The position numbers and the translations under genes are program-made. A stretch of 64,000 bases of DNA, from assembly GCF_040195635.1 (NCBI RefSeq), contig NZ_JBEFTX010000013.1:176635-240634 (forward strand), read 5' to 3'. The DNA is from Thermasporomyces sp040195635. Its GTDB lineage: Bacteria; Actinomycetota; Actinomycetes; Propionibacteriales; Actinopolymorphaceae. How positions within the stretch are numbered: the stretch's first letter is position 1; each line of letters opens with the position of its first letter. The notes beneath the pieces are model-generated. The model made no database searches. It saw only the letters and a program-made list of their open reading frames with translations, and was not told the DNA's origin. Of the stretch, positions 49,149 to 58,125 are shown one piece after another.

Positions 49149-51692
49149 ATGACCGTCGGACTCGTTCTCGTCGCGCACGTGGCCGAGCTGGCTGTGGGCG
49201 TACGTACCCTCGCCGCGCAGATGGCGCCCGAGGTCCCGATCGTCGCCGCGGGAGGTACGGACGAGGGTGGGGTCGGCACGAGCTTCGCCAAGGTGGAGGT
49301 GGCCGTCAGCGACGTCCTGGCAGACGCGGCCGGCGTCAGCGGCGTGGTCGTGCTCTACGACCTCGGCAGCGCCCAGATGACTGCCGACATGGTGCGGGAC
49401 ACGCTCGACCCCTCGCAGGTGGACCTGGTGCGGGTCGTCGACGCGCCCCTGGTCGAAGGTGCTCTCGCGGCCGCGACGACGGCCGCTGGCGGTGGCACGC
49501 TCGACCAGGTGGTCGAGGCCGCAACCGCAGCCGGTACGCAGGCGCGCGGTACGCAGGGGGCCGGTACGCAGGCAGCCGGTATCCAGGGGCCCGGGGTGGA
49601 AGAGTCATCCCGTCCGTACGAGGAGACGGCTCAGGTCACGGCGACCGCCGTCCTGCGCAATCCCGCGGGCCTTCACGCCCGGCCGGCGGCCGACCTGGCA
49701 CGGCTCGCCAGCGGGTATACGGAGTCGGCGACGGTCACCGTCGGACGGATCGGCCAGCCCGGCGTCGATGCCCGCAGCGTCCTCGGCGTCGTCGCCCAGG
49801 GTCTGCGGACCGGTGACGAGATCGGGCTCGTCGCCACCGGGCCGAGGGCGCAGGCCGCGATCGACGCCATCCTCGAGATGGTCGCCGACGGTTTCGGCGA
49901 ACTCGAGGCGGCTCCACCACCGGCCGCTCAGCCGGTCGAGGCGCCGCCGACGGCTCAGCCGGCCGAGGCGCCGCCGACCGCTCAGCCGGCCGAGGCGACG
50001 TCTGCACCACCGGCACCGCCAGGAGCGGGACGCGGCGAGCACGCGGTCCGCAGCTCCGATGCCGGCGTCCTTCGCGGGGTCCCGGCATCGCCTGGCACCG
50101 CCGTCGGACCGGTGCGACACCTTCATCGCGGCGCACCGGTCCTTCCGGAGCCCGACGACACCAGGCCGCCCGACCCCCGCCGCGAGCGTGCACGTCTCGA
50201 AGCAGCCTTCGACCGGGCCGACGCCGAGCTCGCCACCCGTGCCCGCACTGTCGGCAGTGGGCCGGCTGCCGACATCGCCGCCGCTCACCGGGCGATGCTG
50301 GCCGACCCCACTCTGCGCGCCACGGCACTGGATCAGGTCGACGCCGGAACGCCGGCGGAGCACGCCTGGTGGCAGAGCGTCCAGGAGGCGGGGGAGTTGC
50401 TGGCCGGCGGCGCGTCGTACGTCGCCGAGCGCGCGGCCGACGTCGACGACATCGGCCGCGCGGTTCTCGCCGCACTGGGCGTCGACCTGCCCCACGTCGC
50501 ACCGGAGGACGTCGCGGGCGCGGTGCTGGTCGCCGCCGACCTGCTGCCGTCCGACGTCACGACGCTGGCCGATGCCCGTGTCGCGGGAATCGCCCTCGCC
50601 GGGGGCGGCATGACCGCCCACGTCAGCATCATCGCCCGTGGCCTCGAGCTTCCGCTGGTGGTCGGGCTCGGCCCACCGATCCTCGAACTCACCGACGGCA
50701 CCACCCTGATCCTGGACGCCCAGGCCGGGAGCGTGCACGTCGACCCCGCACCGGCAGCGCGGGAGGCAGCGCTCGTACAGGCCCGCCAACGCAGCGACGC
50801 ACGCGCCGACGCGCGCGCGATGTCGGTGCGTACGTCCATCCGGTATGCCGGCCGGCGGGTACGCGTCAGCGCCAACATCGCCAGCGCCGCGGAGGCGCGC
50901 GCCGCCGTGGCGGAGGGTGCCGACGGCGTGGGCCTGCTCCGGACCGAACTCATGTATGTCGACAGGCCCAGGTTGCCCGACGAGGACGCGCAGGTGGCCG
51001 AGCTCACCGCGATCCTGCGGGCACTGGGTGACCTACCGGTCGTCGTACGCACCCTCGACGTCGGCGGCGACAAGCTCCTGCCCGCCCTCGCCCTCGACCC
51101 GATCCGCCACGGGCCGCTCGGCGAGCGCGGGCTCCGCCACGGCCTGCGCCACCCCGAGATCCTGCGGACGCAGGTCCGAGCCATTCTCCGCGCGGCGTAC
51201 GAAGGAACCGGCGAGGTCTCGGTGATGGCGCCGATGGTGACGGTGCCGGAGGAGGCGCGGGCGTTCCGGCAGCTGGTCGACGACGCGGGCGACGCGCTGG
51301 CTGCCGAAGGCCGTGCGTACTCCCGTCCTGCCCGGGTGGGTGTCATGGTCGAGGTGCCGGCGGGCGCGCTCGCGGCGGCCGAGATCTGCGCGGAGGTCGA
51401 CTTCGTGAGTGTGGGGAGCAACGACCTTGCGCAGTACCTCCTGGCGGCGGACCGGACCAACGCCGCGGTCGGTCACCTCTACCGGCAGGACCACCCGGCC
51501 GTGTGGCGGGTGATCGAGCTGCTGGTGGCCGACGCCCGGCAGGCGGGATGCGAGGTCGCGGTGTGCGGGGAGTTGGCAGGCGATCCGGCGGCCGCCGGTC
51601 GCCTGGTCGCGCTCGGCGTGGACGAGCTGTCCATGACCCCCGCGTCGATCCCCGGCGTCAAGCAAGCCTTGCACCGGGCGTACGGCGGCTGA
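49149..51692 (+). CDS. dhaM: DhaM phosphodonor fused to HPr and full Enzyme I
   Basis: An 847-residue PTS relay protein. EIIA-man/DhaM domain at 1-130 with phospho-His10 (LVLVAHVAEL). Gly/Thr/Gln linker repeats (130-150). HPr domain at 160-252 with His176 (GLHARPAADL). A Pro/Ala linker with three QP-V/A-EAPPTA repeats. Enzyme I at 300-847, with phospho-His491 (AGGGMTAHVSIIAR), PEP-site motifs (VGVMVEVPAGAL, SVGSNDLAQYLLAADR) and active Cys806 (CGELAGDP). E. coli DhaM stops after the EI N-terminal domain; here the PEP-binding barrel is complete. The ATG at 49149 is 33 bp after dhaL. Confidence 0.93.
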   Translation: MTVGLVLVAHVAELAVGVRTLAAQMAPEVPIVAAGGTDEGGVGTSFAKVEVAVSDVLADAAGVSGVVVLYDLGSAQMTADMVRDTLDPSQVDLVRVVDAPLVEGALAAATTAAGGGTLDQVVEAATAAGTQARGTQGAGTQAAGIQGPGVEESSRPYEETAQVTATAVLRNPAGLHARPAADLARLASGYTESATVTVGRIGQPGVDARSVLGVVAQGLRTGDEIGLVATGPRAQAAIDAILEMVADGFGELEAAPPPAAQPVEAPPTAQPAEAPPTAQPAEATSAPPAPPGAGRGEHAVRSSDAGVLRGVPASPGTAVGPVRHLHRGAPVLPEPDDTRPPDPRRERARLEAAFDRADAELATRARTVGSGPAADIAAAHRAMLADPTLRATALDQVDAGTPAEHAWWQSVQEAGELLAGGASYVAERAADVDDIGRAVLAALGVDLPHVAPEDVAGAVLVAADLLPSDVTTLADARVAGIALAGGGMTAHVSIIARGLELPLVVGLGPPILELTDGTTLILDAQAGSVHVDPAPAAREAALVQARQRSDARADARAMSVRTSIRYAGRRVRVSANIASAAEARAAVAEGADGVGLLRTELMYVDRPRLPDEDAQVAELTAILRALGDLPVVVRTLDVGGDKLLPALALDPIRHGPLGERGLRHGLRHPEILRTQVRAILRAAYEGTGEVSVMAPMVTVPEEARAFRQLVDDAGDALAAEGRAYSRPARVGVMVEVPAGALAAAEICAEVDFVSVGSNDLAQYLLAADRTNAAVGHLYRQDHPAVWRVIELLVADARQAGCEVAVCGELAGDPAAAGRLVALGVDELSMTPASIPGVKQALHRAYGG

Positions 51693-51711
51693 GGGAGACC
51701 GCGGGCGTCCG

Positions 51712-53013
51712 TCAGCCGTACGAACGGATCGGTCTGACGCTGCTGCTGGCGGTCGCGAGCGCCTGCGGATGGCCGCTGGAGAGGTTGTGCCGTGCCGCGA
51801 GCAGCGCGGTGACGAGTTCGCCGTGCCACTGCGCGCCGTCTCGACCCACCGCACCGCGGGCGGCCCGGTCGGCGAAGAACGCGAGCTCCGTCACCGCCGT
51901 CTGGTAGTCGCGGACCGCCTTGGCCGCATCGGCCCCCCACCGCGCCTTGACCGCACGACGCCAGCCACGCCGTCCGGACAGGCTGGCCAGCAGGCGTACC
52001 TCGTCGGGCCAGACCCACCCCGCCGCCACGAACCCCGGCAGCTGGATCGCCACGATCCGGCGTTCGCGCTTGCGTTGCCAGATCACGATGATGGCCAGGC
52101 CGATGAACAGCGGCACCATGACGACCACGTAGAACGCGAGGAAACCCGCGCCACTGAAGAGGAATGCCGAGCCGTTCCACAGCGCGTGGAGGAAGACGGC
52201 CGCGAGGTAGCCGAGGACCGGCAGGAGGAACCTCGCGGGGTTCGTACTCCGCGTCATCGCCCCGACCGCGAGGCCTGTCATGGCCGTGAACATCGGATGC
52301 GCGAACGGCGAGAGTACGCAGCGGAGACCGAACAGCACCAGGCCGCCCTGGAGGCCGTCCTCGGAGAACGCGGTACCGAGATAGAGGATGTTCTCGGTGA
52401 AGGCGAATCCGACGCCGACGAGTCCCGCGTAGACGATGCCGTCCACGATCCCGTCGAACTCTCTCCGCTTCGCCAGCACCAGGATCAGCAGGAAGAGCCC
52501 CTTGAAGCCCTCCTCCACGACGGGCGCGGTGACGATGCCGCCGAGGGCGTCACCCGCTTCGACTCCGGTGACGGCCACCCAGGCGAGGTCGAGGACGAAG
52601 CTGCTGACCAGCGCGGCCACCGTGGACACGCCGGCACCCCACAGGAACGCGGTGAGCAGCAGCCGGCCGGGCTCGGGTTCCCACCGGTCGAGCCACAGGA
52701 ACACGCCCACGACCGGGAGTACCGGCAGCAACGCGAAGAACGTGCCCAGCGCGGTGGGGACGGGGCCCGCCCCGAAGACGGTGAGGCCGAGCAGCGGAAG
52801 GATCAACGCGGCCATGAGGACGAGCAGGATGACCGGCGGATACACCCTGCGGCGCTGGCTTACGGCCCACGGTCGATGGTGCGGCGCCGCCATGCCGGGT
52901 CCCCATGGCTCGGCGCTCTGACCAGGAGGCGGGCCGTAACCAGGAGCCGGGCCGTGACCGGGTGGCGTGCCGTGACCGGGTGGCGTGCCGTGACCGGGTG
53001 GCGGGACAGTCAT
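51712..53013 (-). CDS. PrsW-family intramembrane metalloprotease
   Basis: A 433-residue membrane protein. The N-terminus is repetitive (GHGTPP three times, encoded by 18-bp DNA repeats near 52958-53005), then about eight helices. The PrsW motifs are APVVEEGFKG (Glu167, Glu168), GFAFTENILY, HPMFTAMTG and FLHALWNGS. PrsW-type proteases cut anti-sigma factors in Bacillus. No sigma/anti-sigma pair is nearby, so the substrate is unknown. Confidence 0.9.
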   Translation of the reverse strand: MTVPPPGHGTPPGHGTPPGHGPAPGYGPPPGQSAEPWGPGMAAPHHRPWAVSQRRRVYPPVILLVLMAALILPLLGLTVFGAGPVPTALGTFFALLPVLPVVGVFLWLDRWEPEPGRLLLTAFLWGAGVSTVAALVSSFVLDLAWVAVTGVEAGDALGGIVTAPVVEEGFKGLFLLILVLAKRREFDGIVDGIVYAGLVGVGFAFTENILYLGTAFSEDGLQGGLVLFGLRCVLSPFAHPMFTAMTGLAVGAMTRSTNPARFLLPVLGYLAAVFLHALWNGSAFLFSGAGFLAFYVVVMVPLFIGLAIIVIWQRKRERRIVAIQLPGFVAAGWVWPDEVRLLASLSGRRGWRRAVKARWGADAAKAVRDYQTAVTELAFFADRAARGAVGRDGAQWHGELVTALLAARHNLSSGHPQALATASSSVRPIRSYG

Positions 53014-53270
53014 GCGGACAGAGCCTAGGGGGTCCGTTGTGGATCGTGACCGGCCACCGCAGCGGCGAAGATCAACGGTGTCGAAAGGGACCGCGTCGGC
53101 GGACGTGGCCGGATCAGGCAGCGCTGGTCACCTGCCATGTGAGGCCCCGCGGGTGCGTCTCCCGAGACCAGATACCTCACGTAGGCAAATATGTACGTAC
53201 GGTGAGTAGTGCTGGCCAAGCTCAGCCGGGCTCTCGTGAGATGGGGCCCTCTCGCGGTACCGTCAGCCAG

Positions 53271-53873
53271 GTGATCGTCGTAACAGCTGCTCTGAAGGGC
53301 GGGGTGGGCAAGACCACCACCTCCGTCTACCTCGCGGCGCTCGCGACCACCAACCGCCGCGCCGCCATCCTCGTCGACGCGGATCCGCAGGCCAGCGCGG
53401 CGGAATGGATCGAGCACGCGGCCGACGAACGCTTCGAGCGGATCACCGTTGTCGAGGCGCCGACCGATCGGCTGCTCACCCGGGCGCTCAACAAAGCTGA
53501 ACCCGACGATGTCGTCATCGTCGACACCCCTCCCGCGCACGAACGCCTCACCGCGAAGGCCGTCGGCCGCGCTGACGTCGTGGTCGTTCCCACCAGGGTG
53601 GGCGGTATCGAGATGCCGAGGGTCGAGGCCCTGATGGAGATCGTGCCCAACGGCACGCCCGCCGGCCTCGTGATCTGCTCTGCCCGGACCTTCACCCGAA
53701 GCTACCGCGACGCGCTCGACGTGTGGTCGGAGGCGAAGGTGCCCGTCTGGGGCACCGCGCCGGAACGCGTCGCCATCACCGCGGGACCCACCGGCCCGCT
53801 CAGCTTCGACGGGCTCGAGGCCTACCGCAAAGTCTGGCGCCGCGCCCAGGCCGCCGCTCGCGCCGCCGCCTGA
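53271..53873 (+). CDS. Orphan ParA-like ATPase
   Basis: A 200-residue deviant-Walker ATPase. The motif is KGGVGKTTT (9-17), followed by VDADPQASAAEW and IVDTPPAH. It is the short type found on plasmids or as orphans. The GTG at 53271 starts directly at the fold; an ATG at 53241 would add ten residues. No parB or parS is visible. Upstream, TGTACGTACGG near 53190 contains the palindrome GTACGTAC in a short AT-richer stretch that may be the promoter/operator. Confidence 0.82.
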   Translation: MIVVTAALKGGVGKTTTSVYLAALATTNRRAAILVDADPQASAAEWIEHAADERFERITVVEAPTDRLLTRALNKAEPDDVVIVDTPPAHERLTAKAVGRADVVVVPTRVGGIEMPRVEALMEIVPNGTPAGLVICSARTFTRSYRDALDVWSEAKVPVWGTAPERVAITAGPTGPLSFDGLEAYRKVWRRAQAAARAAA

Positions 53874-54022
53874 CCCGCTCGCCGGTCCAGCACCGGACCT
53901 GTCCGACCGAGCCCGGACGGATCACCTGAACACCGCATGCAAGCGCCGGTAGCGTGACGCGGCGACGATCATTAGGTGATCGACCAGCGACCATGCCGTC
54001 GAGTCCGGTACGGGTGAGAGTG

Positions 54023-55369
54023 ATGGGCAGACACGACAGCCGGCCGCAGGTCCTTCCCGCACTCGCGCGAGTGATGTGCCTCATGGTGGTCGCGGTGGTA
54101 GGACTTGCCGGGACCGTCGCCTGGGCGCCCCGCACGATGCTCGGCGGTCCGCCGGGCTCGAGCGCGCACAAGTCCTCCGAGAAGACCCCGTTCGGATCGA
54201 CAGCCCCACCGATCACGCCGGAAGAGGCGGAAGAGGCTGCCGAGGCCGCGCTCAACGACAAGGTGGACGGTGCACCAGGGGCCGGTTCGCGGGTCCTGGG
54301 AATTCCTTCGCCGATGCTCGCCGCCTATCGCCGCGCCGCCACGACCCTGGCCCGTACGGACCCTGGCTGCCATCTGCAGTGGTGGATCCTCGCCGGCATC
54401 GGCAAGGTCGAGTCCAACCACGCCCGCGGCGGGCGGGTGGACGCGAAGGGTCGTACGAACGGCGAGATCCTCGGCCCCAGGCTGGACGGATCGCTCGCGA
54501 ACACCGCCGTCATCCGCGACTCCGACGACGGCCGGCTGGACCGGGATTCGGCGTACGACCGGGCGGTCGGTCCGATGCAGTTCCTGCCGGGTACGTGGCG
54601 TACCTGGGCGGCGGACGGCAACGACGACGGCGTCCGCGACCCGCACAACATCTACGACGCGACCCTGGCCGCGGGTCGCTACCTGTGTGCCGGCTCGGCC
54701 GACCTGTCGACTCCCTCCGGGCTCTCCCGGGCGATCCTGCGCTACAACCCGTCCGGGGCGTACCTGCGTTCGGTCCTGGGTTGGGCCGCGTCCTACCGGG
54801 ACGGCGGGCGTGCGGTGCCGGCGCAGAACGGCCCGGTGGGCTCGGGACCCGAACCGCCGCGACGCGGGTCGTTGCCGAACGTTCCGGGCATGCCAGGTCC
54901 CATCCGCGACCTCCCATCCTCCGACTCGCCACCTGACAGTGGTCCAGGCGGGAGGAGTACTTCGCCGTCGCCGTCACCTTCGCCGAGTCCCTCGGGTCCG
55001 AAGCCGACTCCGCCGCCGGACCCGCCGAAGGACCCGGACCCGCCTAAGGACCCGGACCCGCCTAAGGACCCGGACCCGCCGGAAGACCCGGACCCGCCGG
55101 AAGACCCGGACCCGCCGGAAGACCCGACGCCGACGGAGAGCCCGGACCCGACGCCGACAATCTCGACGCCTTCTCCGGAGCCGACGGACCCGACGCCCAC
55201 GCCGACCGATCCTTCGCCGACGTGCCCGGCGCCGACAGAGCCGACGCCGACACCGACGCCGTCCCCGTCGCCCACGCCGACGGGCACACCTACACCGTCG
55301 CCGACCTGCCCCGAACCCGAACCGACCAACGCGACACCGACCGCTTCACCCGCGCCCAACCCCGCATAG
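54023..55369 (+). CDS. Secreted lytic transglycosylase with repetitive tail
   Basis: A 448-residue wall hydrolase. Residues 10-36 are a signal or anchor helix. The SLT-type domain (about 95-260) has the catalytic Glu130 in GIGKVESNHARGG, and AVGPMQFLPGTW and NIYDATLAAGRYLC. The last 160 residues are Pro/Asp/Thr-rich, with a six-residue DPPKDP/DPPEDP repeat six times in tandem (DNA 55020-55130), probably a wall-spanning linker. I chose the ATG at 54023 because the hydrophobic segment follows; ATGs at 53993 and 53954 are alternatives. Confidence 0.9.
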   Translation: MGRHDSRPQVLPALARVMCLMVVAVVGLAGTVAWAPRTMLGGPPGSSAHKSSEKTPFGSTAPPITPEEAEEAAEAALNDKVDGAPGAGSRVLGIPSPMLAAYRRAATTLARTDPGCHLQWWILAGIGKVESNHARGGRVDAKGRTNGEILGPRLDGSLANTAVIRDSDDGRLDRDSAYDRAVGPMQFLPGTWRTWAADGNDDGVRDPHNIYDATLAAGRYLCAGSADLSTPSGLSRAILRYNPSGAYLRSVLGWAASYRDGGRAVPAQNGPVGSGPEPPRRGSLPNVPGMPGPIRDLPSSDSPPDSGPGGRSTSPSPSPSPSPSGPKPTPPPDPPKDPDPPKDPDPPKDPDPPEDPDPPEDPDPPEDPTPTESPDPTPTISTPSPEPTDPTPTPTDPSPTCPAPTEPTPTPTPSPSPTPTGTPTPSPTCPEPEPTNATPTASPAPNPA

Positions 55370-55517
55370 CCAGTGGCGCATCCGGAGGAAGGGGACGGCG
55401 GCGCCGGACCTCGCCAGCGAGTCGTCAACCGATAGCTGTCTGGTGCGGAGCGGGGGCGCGCTCGTGGGGATGCTCGTGGGCGTGACCTTCCAGGCGAGCA
55501 GTTCACGCCGGCCCGCT

Positions 55518-55608
55518 GCAAATGACCACGCTGAGTGGGTCTGCGGTATCTGGACAGGTGTCGGTACCTGTTCCAGGTGCTGAAGACCTACTCAGCGTGG
55601 TCATTTGC
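55518..55608. repeat. Long inverted-repeat element, copy 2
   Basis: The 91-bp element has perfect 19-bp arms, GCAAATGACCACGCTGAGT (55518-55536) and its complement ACTCAGCGTGGTCATTTGC (55590-55608). Between them CTGGACAGGT and ACCTGTTCCAG form a second stem with one bulge. It resembles copy 1 (35966-36052) in the outer arms and in TCTGGACAGG, but the inner stem differs in sequence while still pairing. It lies between the convergent transglycosylase and methyltransferase genes. Confidence 0.85.
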
Positions 55609-55655
55609 GGGACCAGGCCCGGGCCCGGGCGCGAGGGTCCTCCGGGGCGACGGGC

Positions 55656-56315
55656 TCATAGATCGCAGACCAGGTTTCCGCCAAGGTTCCCTTCTTGGGA
55701 AAGGATTCGGAAGCCGTGTTGTTCGAGTTCGGCCCGGAGTGCCTCGGGCCGGAGATGCCTGCGATGCGGCATCCCGTTGTGGAGAACGATTCCGGTTGAC
55801 GGGTCGTACGAGCAGTCGTCCTCGTACACCCGATCGGGGTCGTACATCGCCGTCGAGATCAGGTAATGACCGTTGCGGTCCAATGCGGATCGTACGGCTG
55901 CGAAGAGCCTCGAACGATCGTCGGTTGTGACGATGCTCTGCAGACAGAAGCCGTCGACGACCAGGGTGTAGGAGGCCTGGAAGGTCGTCTGACAGACATC
56001 TCGTACCTCGAAGTCGATTGTCAGTCCGCTTTCCGCGGCGAACTGGCGCGCCATGGTGATCGCGGTCGGAATCAGATCGACGGCATGAACCCGGAACCCC
56101 TCAGCAGCAAAGAAGCGTGCGGCCCGCCCTGTGCCGCATCCGTACTCCAGTACGCGGGCACCGGAAGAGATTTCGAGCCTGGAAAGGGCAGTTTCGAGGA
56201 AGGCCTGGTGCGGAAAACCATCGTCGTTGAACAGGTCGTTCCACTCCGACTTGCCTTCACGTGCAAGCCGTTCGTACGCCGCCTGGTGTTCGGCGTAGTA
56301 GTACTCGCCAGCCAT
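55656..56315 (-). CDS. Class I SAM-dependent methyltransferase
   Basis: A 219-residue methyltransferase starting MAGEYYYAEHQAAYERLARE. Motif I is VLEYGCGTGRAARFF, the acidic loop is VHAVDLIP, and motif IV region is LVVDGFCLQSIV. The substrate is unknown. The start lies 7 bp after the stop of the GNAT-FtsJ gene on the same strand, so the two probably form an operon. Confidence 0.88.
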   Translation of the reverse strand: MAGEYYYAEHQAAYERLAREGKSEWNDLFNDDGFPHQAFLETALSRLEISSGARVLEYGCGTGRAARFFAAEGFRVHAVDLIPTAITMARQFAAESGLTIDFEVRDVCQTTFQASYTLVVDGFCLQSIVTTDDRSRLFAAVRSALDRNGHYLISTAMYDPDRVYEDDCSYDPSTGIVLHNGMPHRRHLRPEALRAELEQHGFRILSQEGNLGGNLVCDL

Positions 56316-56322
56316 CGTGTTA

Positions 56323-57969
56323 TCACCTGACCGCTCGTTGTCGGGAACGGCGGAGCAGCGTGGTGACCTCCTGCCGGTTGTGGGGGAGATGCCTGGTGGC
56401 GAGGACGTCGTACGCCTCGGTCAGCACGGCATGCGCGCTGGCGATGCCGGGTCCAGGGCGGGTGGACGGCAGCTTGATCGTCATGATCGCGTAGCCACCC
56501 GGACGCAGCTGCTCGGCGACCGCGCACATCAGCTGCGCGGAGGCGACCGGATCGAGGTTGGTGTCGTTGACGAGCACGTCGACGCGGGTGCCGCCGAGGT
56601 CGAGCGTCTCCGCCCGCGCCCGCAGGTGGACGACCCGCGGATGGGCGGCGACCTGCGGATGGAGGTTGCCCGGATCGACCGCGTAGACGGTGAGACCGCG
56701 CTCGGCCAGCAGGTACGACCATCCGCCCGGCGCGGCGCCGAGGTCCATCGCTTGACCCGCGGCAGGCAACGGTACGCCGAAGACGTCGAGTGCCTCGGCC
56801 AGCTTGTGCTCCGCGCGTGAGATCAACGTCGGCTGGCTCGCCCGCCGGCGGTGCTGGTCGGCGTGGGGCGGGTGGGTGAGGCCGAGCAGCGCGCGGCCAC
56901 CTTCGAGGTAGACCGAGACGATCTGCTCCGGTGCGGCGAGGTCGATCGGCAAGCTCTGCGCGTCAAAAAGCGCTGTGCCCACGCGGATCTCGACGTCGCG
57001 GGTGGTGTAGGCCGTGACCGGATGGCGGCCGCCAATGCTGTCCCGCCCCTTGCGGCACTCGACCGCGAAGCTCCGGCCCGACGTGAGCGGCAGCGTCCGC
57101 GCGGCGACGACGATGAGGTCGACGTCCCCCACTTCACCGGCCAGCACCACCTCGAGGTCGACCGGGACGATGCTGTGCGCGAACGTCACCGGCTCCGCCC
57201 GCGCGGCCGGCACCAGGTCGTGCCCGGGCTTTCCGGCCCGCAGCTCCGTCGTGTCGTCGTGGAGTTGGGACACCTTGGTCACGCCGGGATCGACCTGCCG
57301 CAGTTCGGCGATGTTCGTACGCACAAACCGCGGGTAGCCGCTCACCACGTACGTCGGCCGGTCGCCCGGATCCGCCCACGCGTGCATCATGTGCATCGCA
57401 TACTGCTGCGCGGCCGGGTCGGACAGCTGAGCCCTGAGGCCGATGTCCACCTGGTCGATCCGGAAGTGTGCCGCCGCCCAGTTCCACGTGGCGTCCTCGT
57501 CCAGGTCCAACAGCCGGTAACCGCTCATGGCCCGGACCAGCGCGCGGCGCCGGTCCCAGCGCTCGTCGCCGCCCAGCTGGATCCGCATCGTCGGCGTATG
57601 GCCCATGCTCTGGTAGAACTCCGCCCCGTCCAACGGGTCGTGCGATATCAGGCGCACCTGCCCCCGCTCGTGAGCCGCCGCCGCGCCGGCGCGCACCAGA
57701 TCGGCGACCACGGGGTACGCATCGACGTGCGGGCTCACCACGACGTCGTAGTAGGTCATCCGGTTGGGGTGTGGCGTACCGAGGAAGATCCCCACCACAC
57801 CTTCGCGGTCTTCCGCGCACCACACCGACTCGGCGTTCTTCTGGACGAGCGACCAGTAGTGCTGGAAGTCGCGACCGTTGCGGTCCATCGAGCCCGGTGC
57901 CGCAGCTTCGAGCAACTCCAGGCCGGCGCTGAGCGGACCGGCCTCGCGTACGCCGGAGATCCGGTACAT
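56323..57969 (-). CDS. GNAT-like domain fused to RlmM/FtsJ-type RNA methyltransferase
   Basis: A 548-residue protein. Residues 1-135 resemble a GNAT acetyltransferase (SVWCAEDREGVVGIFLGTPH and GAEFYQSMGHTPTMRI). A middle region contains a THUMP-like part (FAVECRKGRDS, TRDVEIRVGTALFDAQSLP). The C-terminus is an FtsJ fold: SRAEHKLAEALDVF, MDLGAAPGGWSYLL (408-421), VLVNDTNLDP and IMTIKLPS, giving the K-D-K part of a 2'-O-methyltransferase tetrad. RlmM methylates C2498 of 23S rRNA, but the GNAT front is not part of it. The start at 57969 lacks a strong ribosome site and is uncertain. Confidence 0.72.
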   Translation of the reverse strand: MYRISGVREAGPLSAGLELLEAAAPGSMDRNGRDFQHYWSLVQKNAESVWCAEDREGVVGIFLGTPHPNRMTYYDVVVSPHVDAYPVVADLVRAGAAAAHERGQVRLISHDPLDGAEFYQSMGHTPTMRIQLGGDERWDRRRALVRAMSGYRLLDLDEDATWNWAAAHFRIDQVDIGLRAQLSDPAAQQYAMHMMHAWADPGDRPTYVVSGYPRFVRTNIAELRQVDPGVTKVSQLHDDTTELRAGKPGHDLVPAARAEPVTFAHSIVPVDLEVVLAGEVGDVDLIVVAARTLPLTSGRSFAVECRKGRDSIGGRHPVTAYTTRDVEIRVGTALFDAQSLPIDLAAPEQIVSVYLEGGRALLGLTHPPHADQHRRRASQPTLISRAEHKLAEALDVFGVPLPAAGQAMDLGAAPGGWSYLLAERGLTVYAVDPGNLHPQVAAHPRVVHLRARAETLDLGGTRVDVLVNDTNLDPVASAQLMCAVAEQLRPGGYAIMTIKLPSTRPGPGIASAHAVLTEAYDVLATRHLPHNRQEVTTLLRRSRQRAVR

Positions 57970-58125
57970 GTGGCCACATGGTTCACCCAGCGCTCGCCCG
58001 CGGGCAACCAGGTTTTGCGCTCTCAACCGGCGACGCGGAGGTGAGTGGGGCCGTCTGTCCGTTGCCGCAGCTCGCTGACCACGGCCCGCGGTAGGGTCCC
58101 CGGCACGTCGACGGATGGAGGGAAG

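Noticed and set aside
52958..53005. Regular 18-bp repeats near the PrsW start
   Set aside because: They encode the GHGTPP repeat of the protein's N-terminus, not an independent element.
53874..54022. Possible ydaO (c-di-AMP) riboswitch before the transglycosylase
   Set aside because: Wall-hydrolase genes in actinobacteria often have one, but the conserved ydaO sequence blocks are not visible in this 149-bp spacer.
55020..55130. Short regular repeats that could be mistaken for a CRISPR array
   Set aside because: They are 18-bp tandem units without spacers that encode the DPP(K/E)DP tail of the transglycosylase; no cas genes are present.
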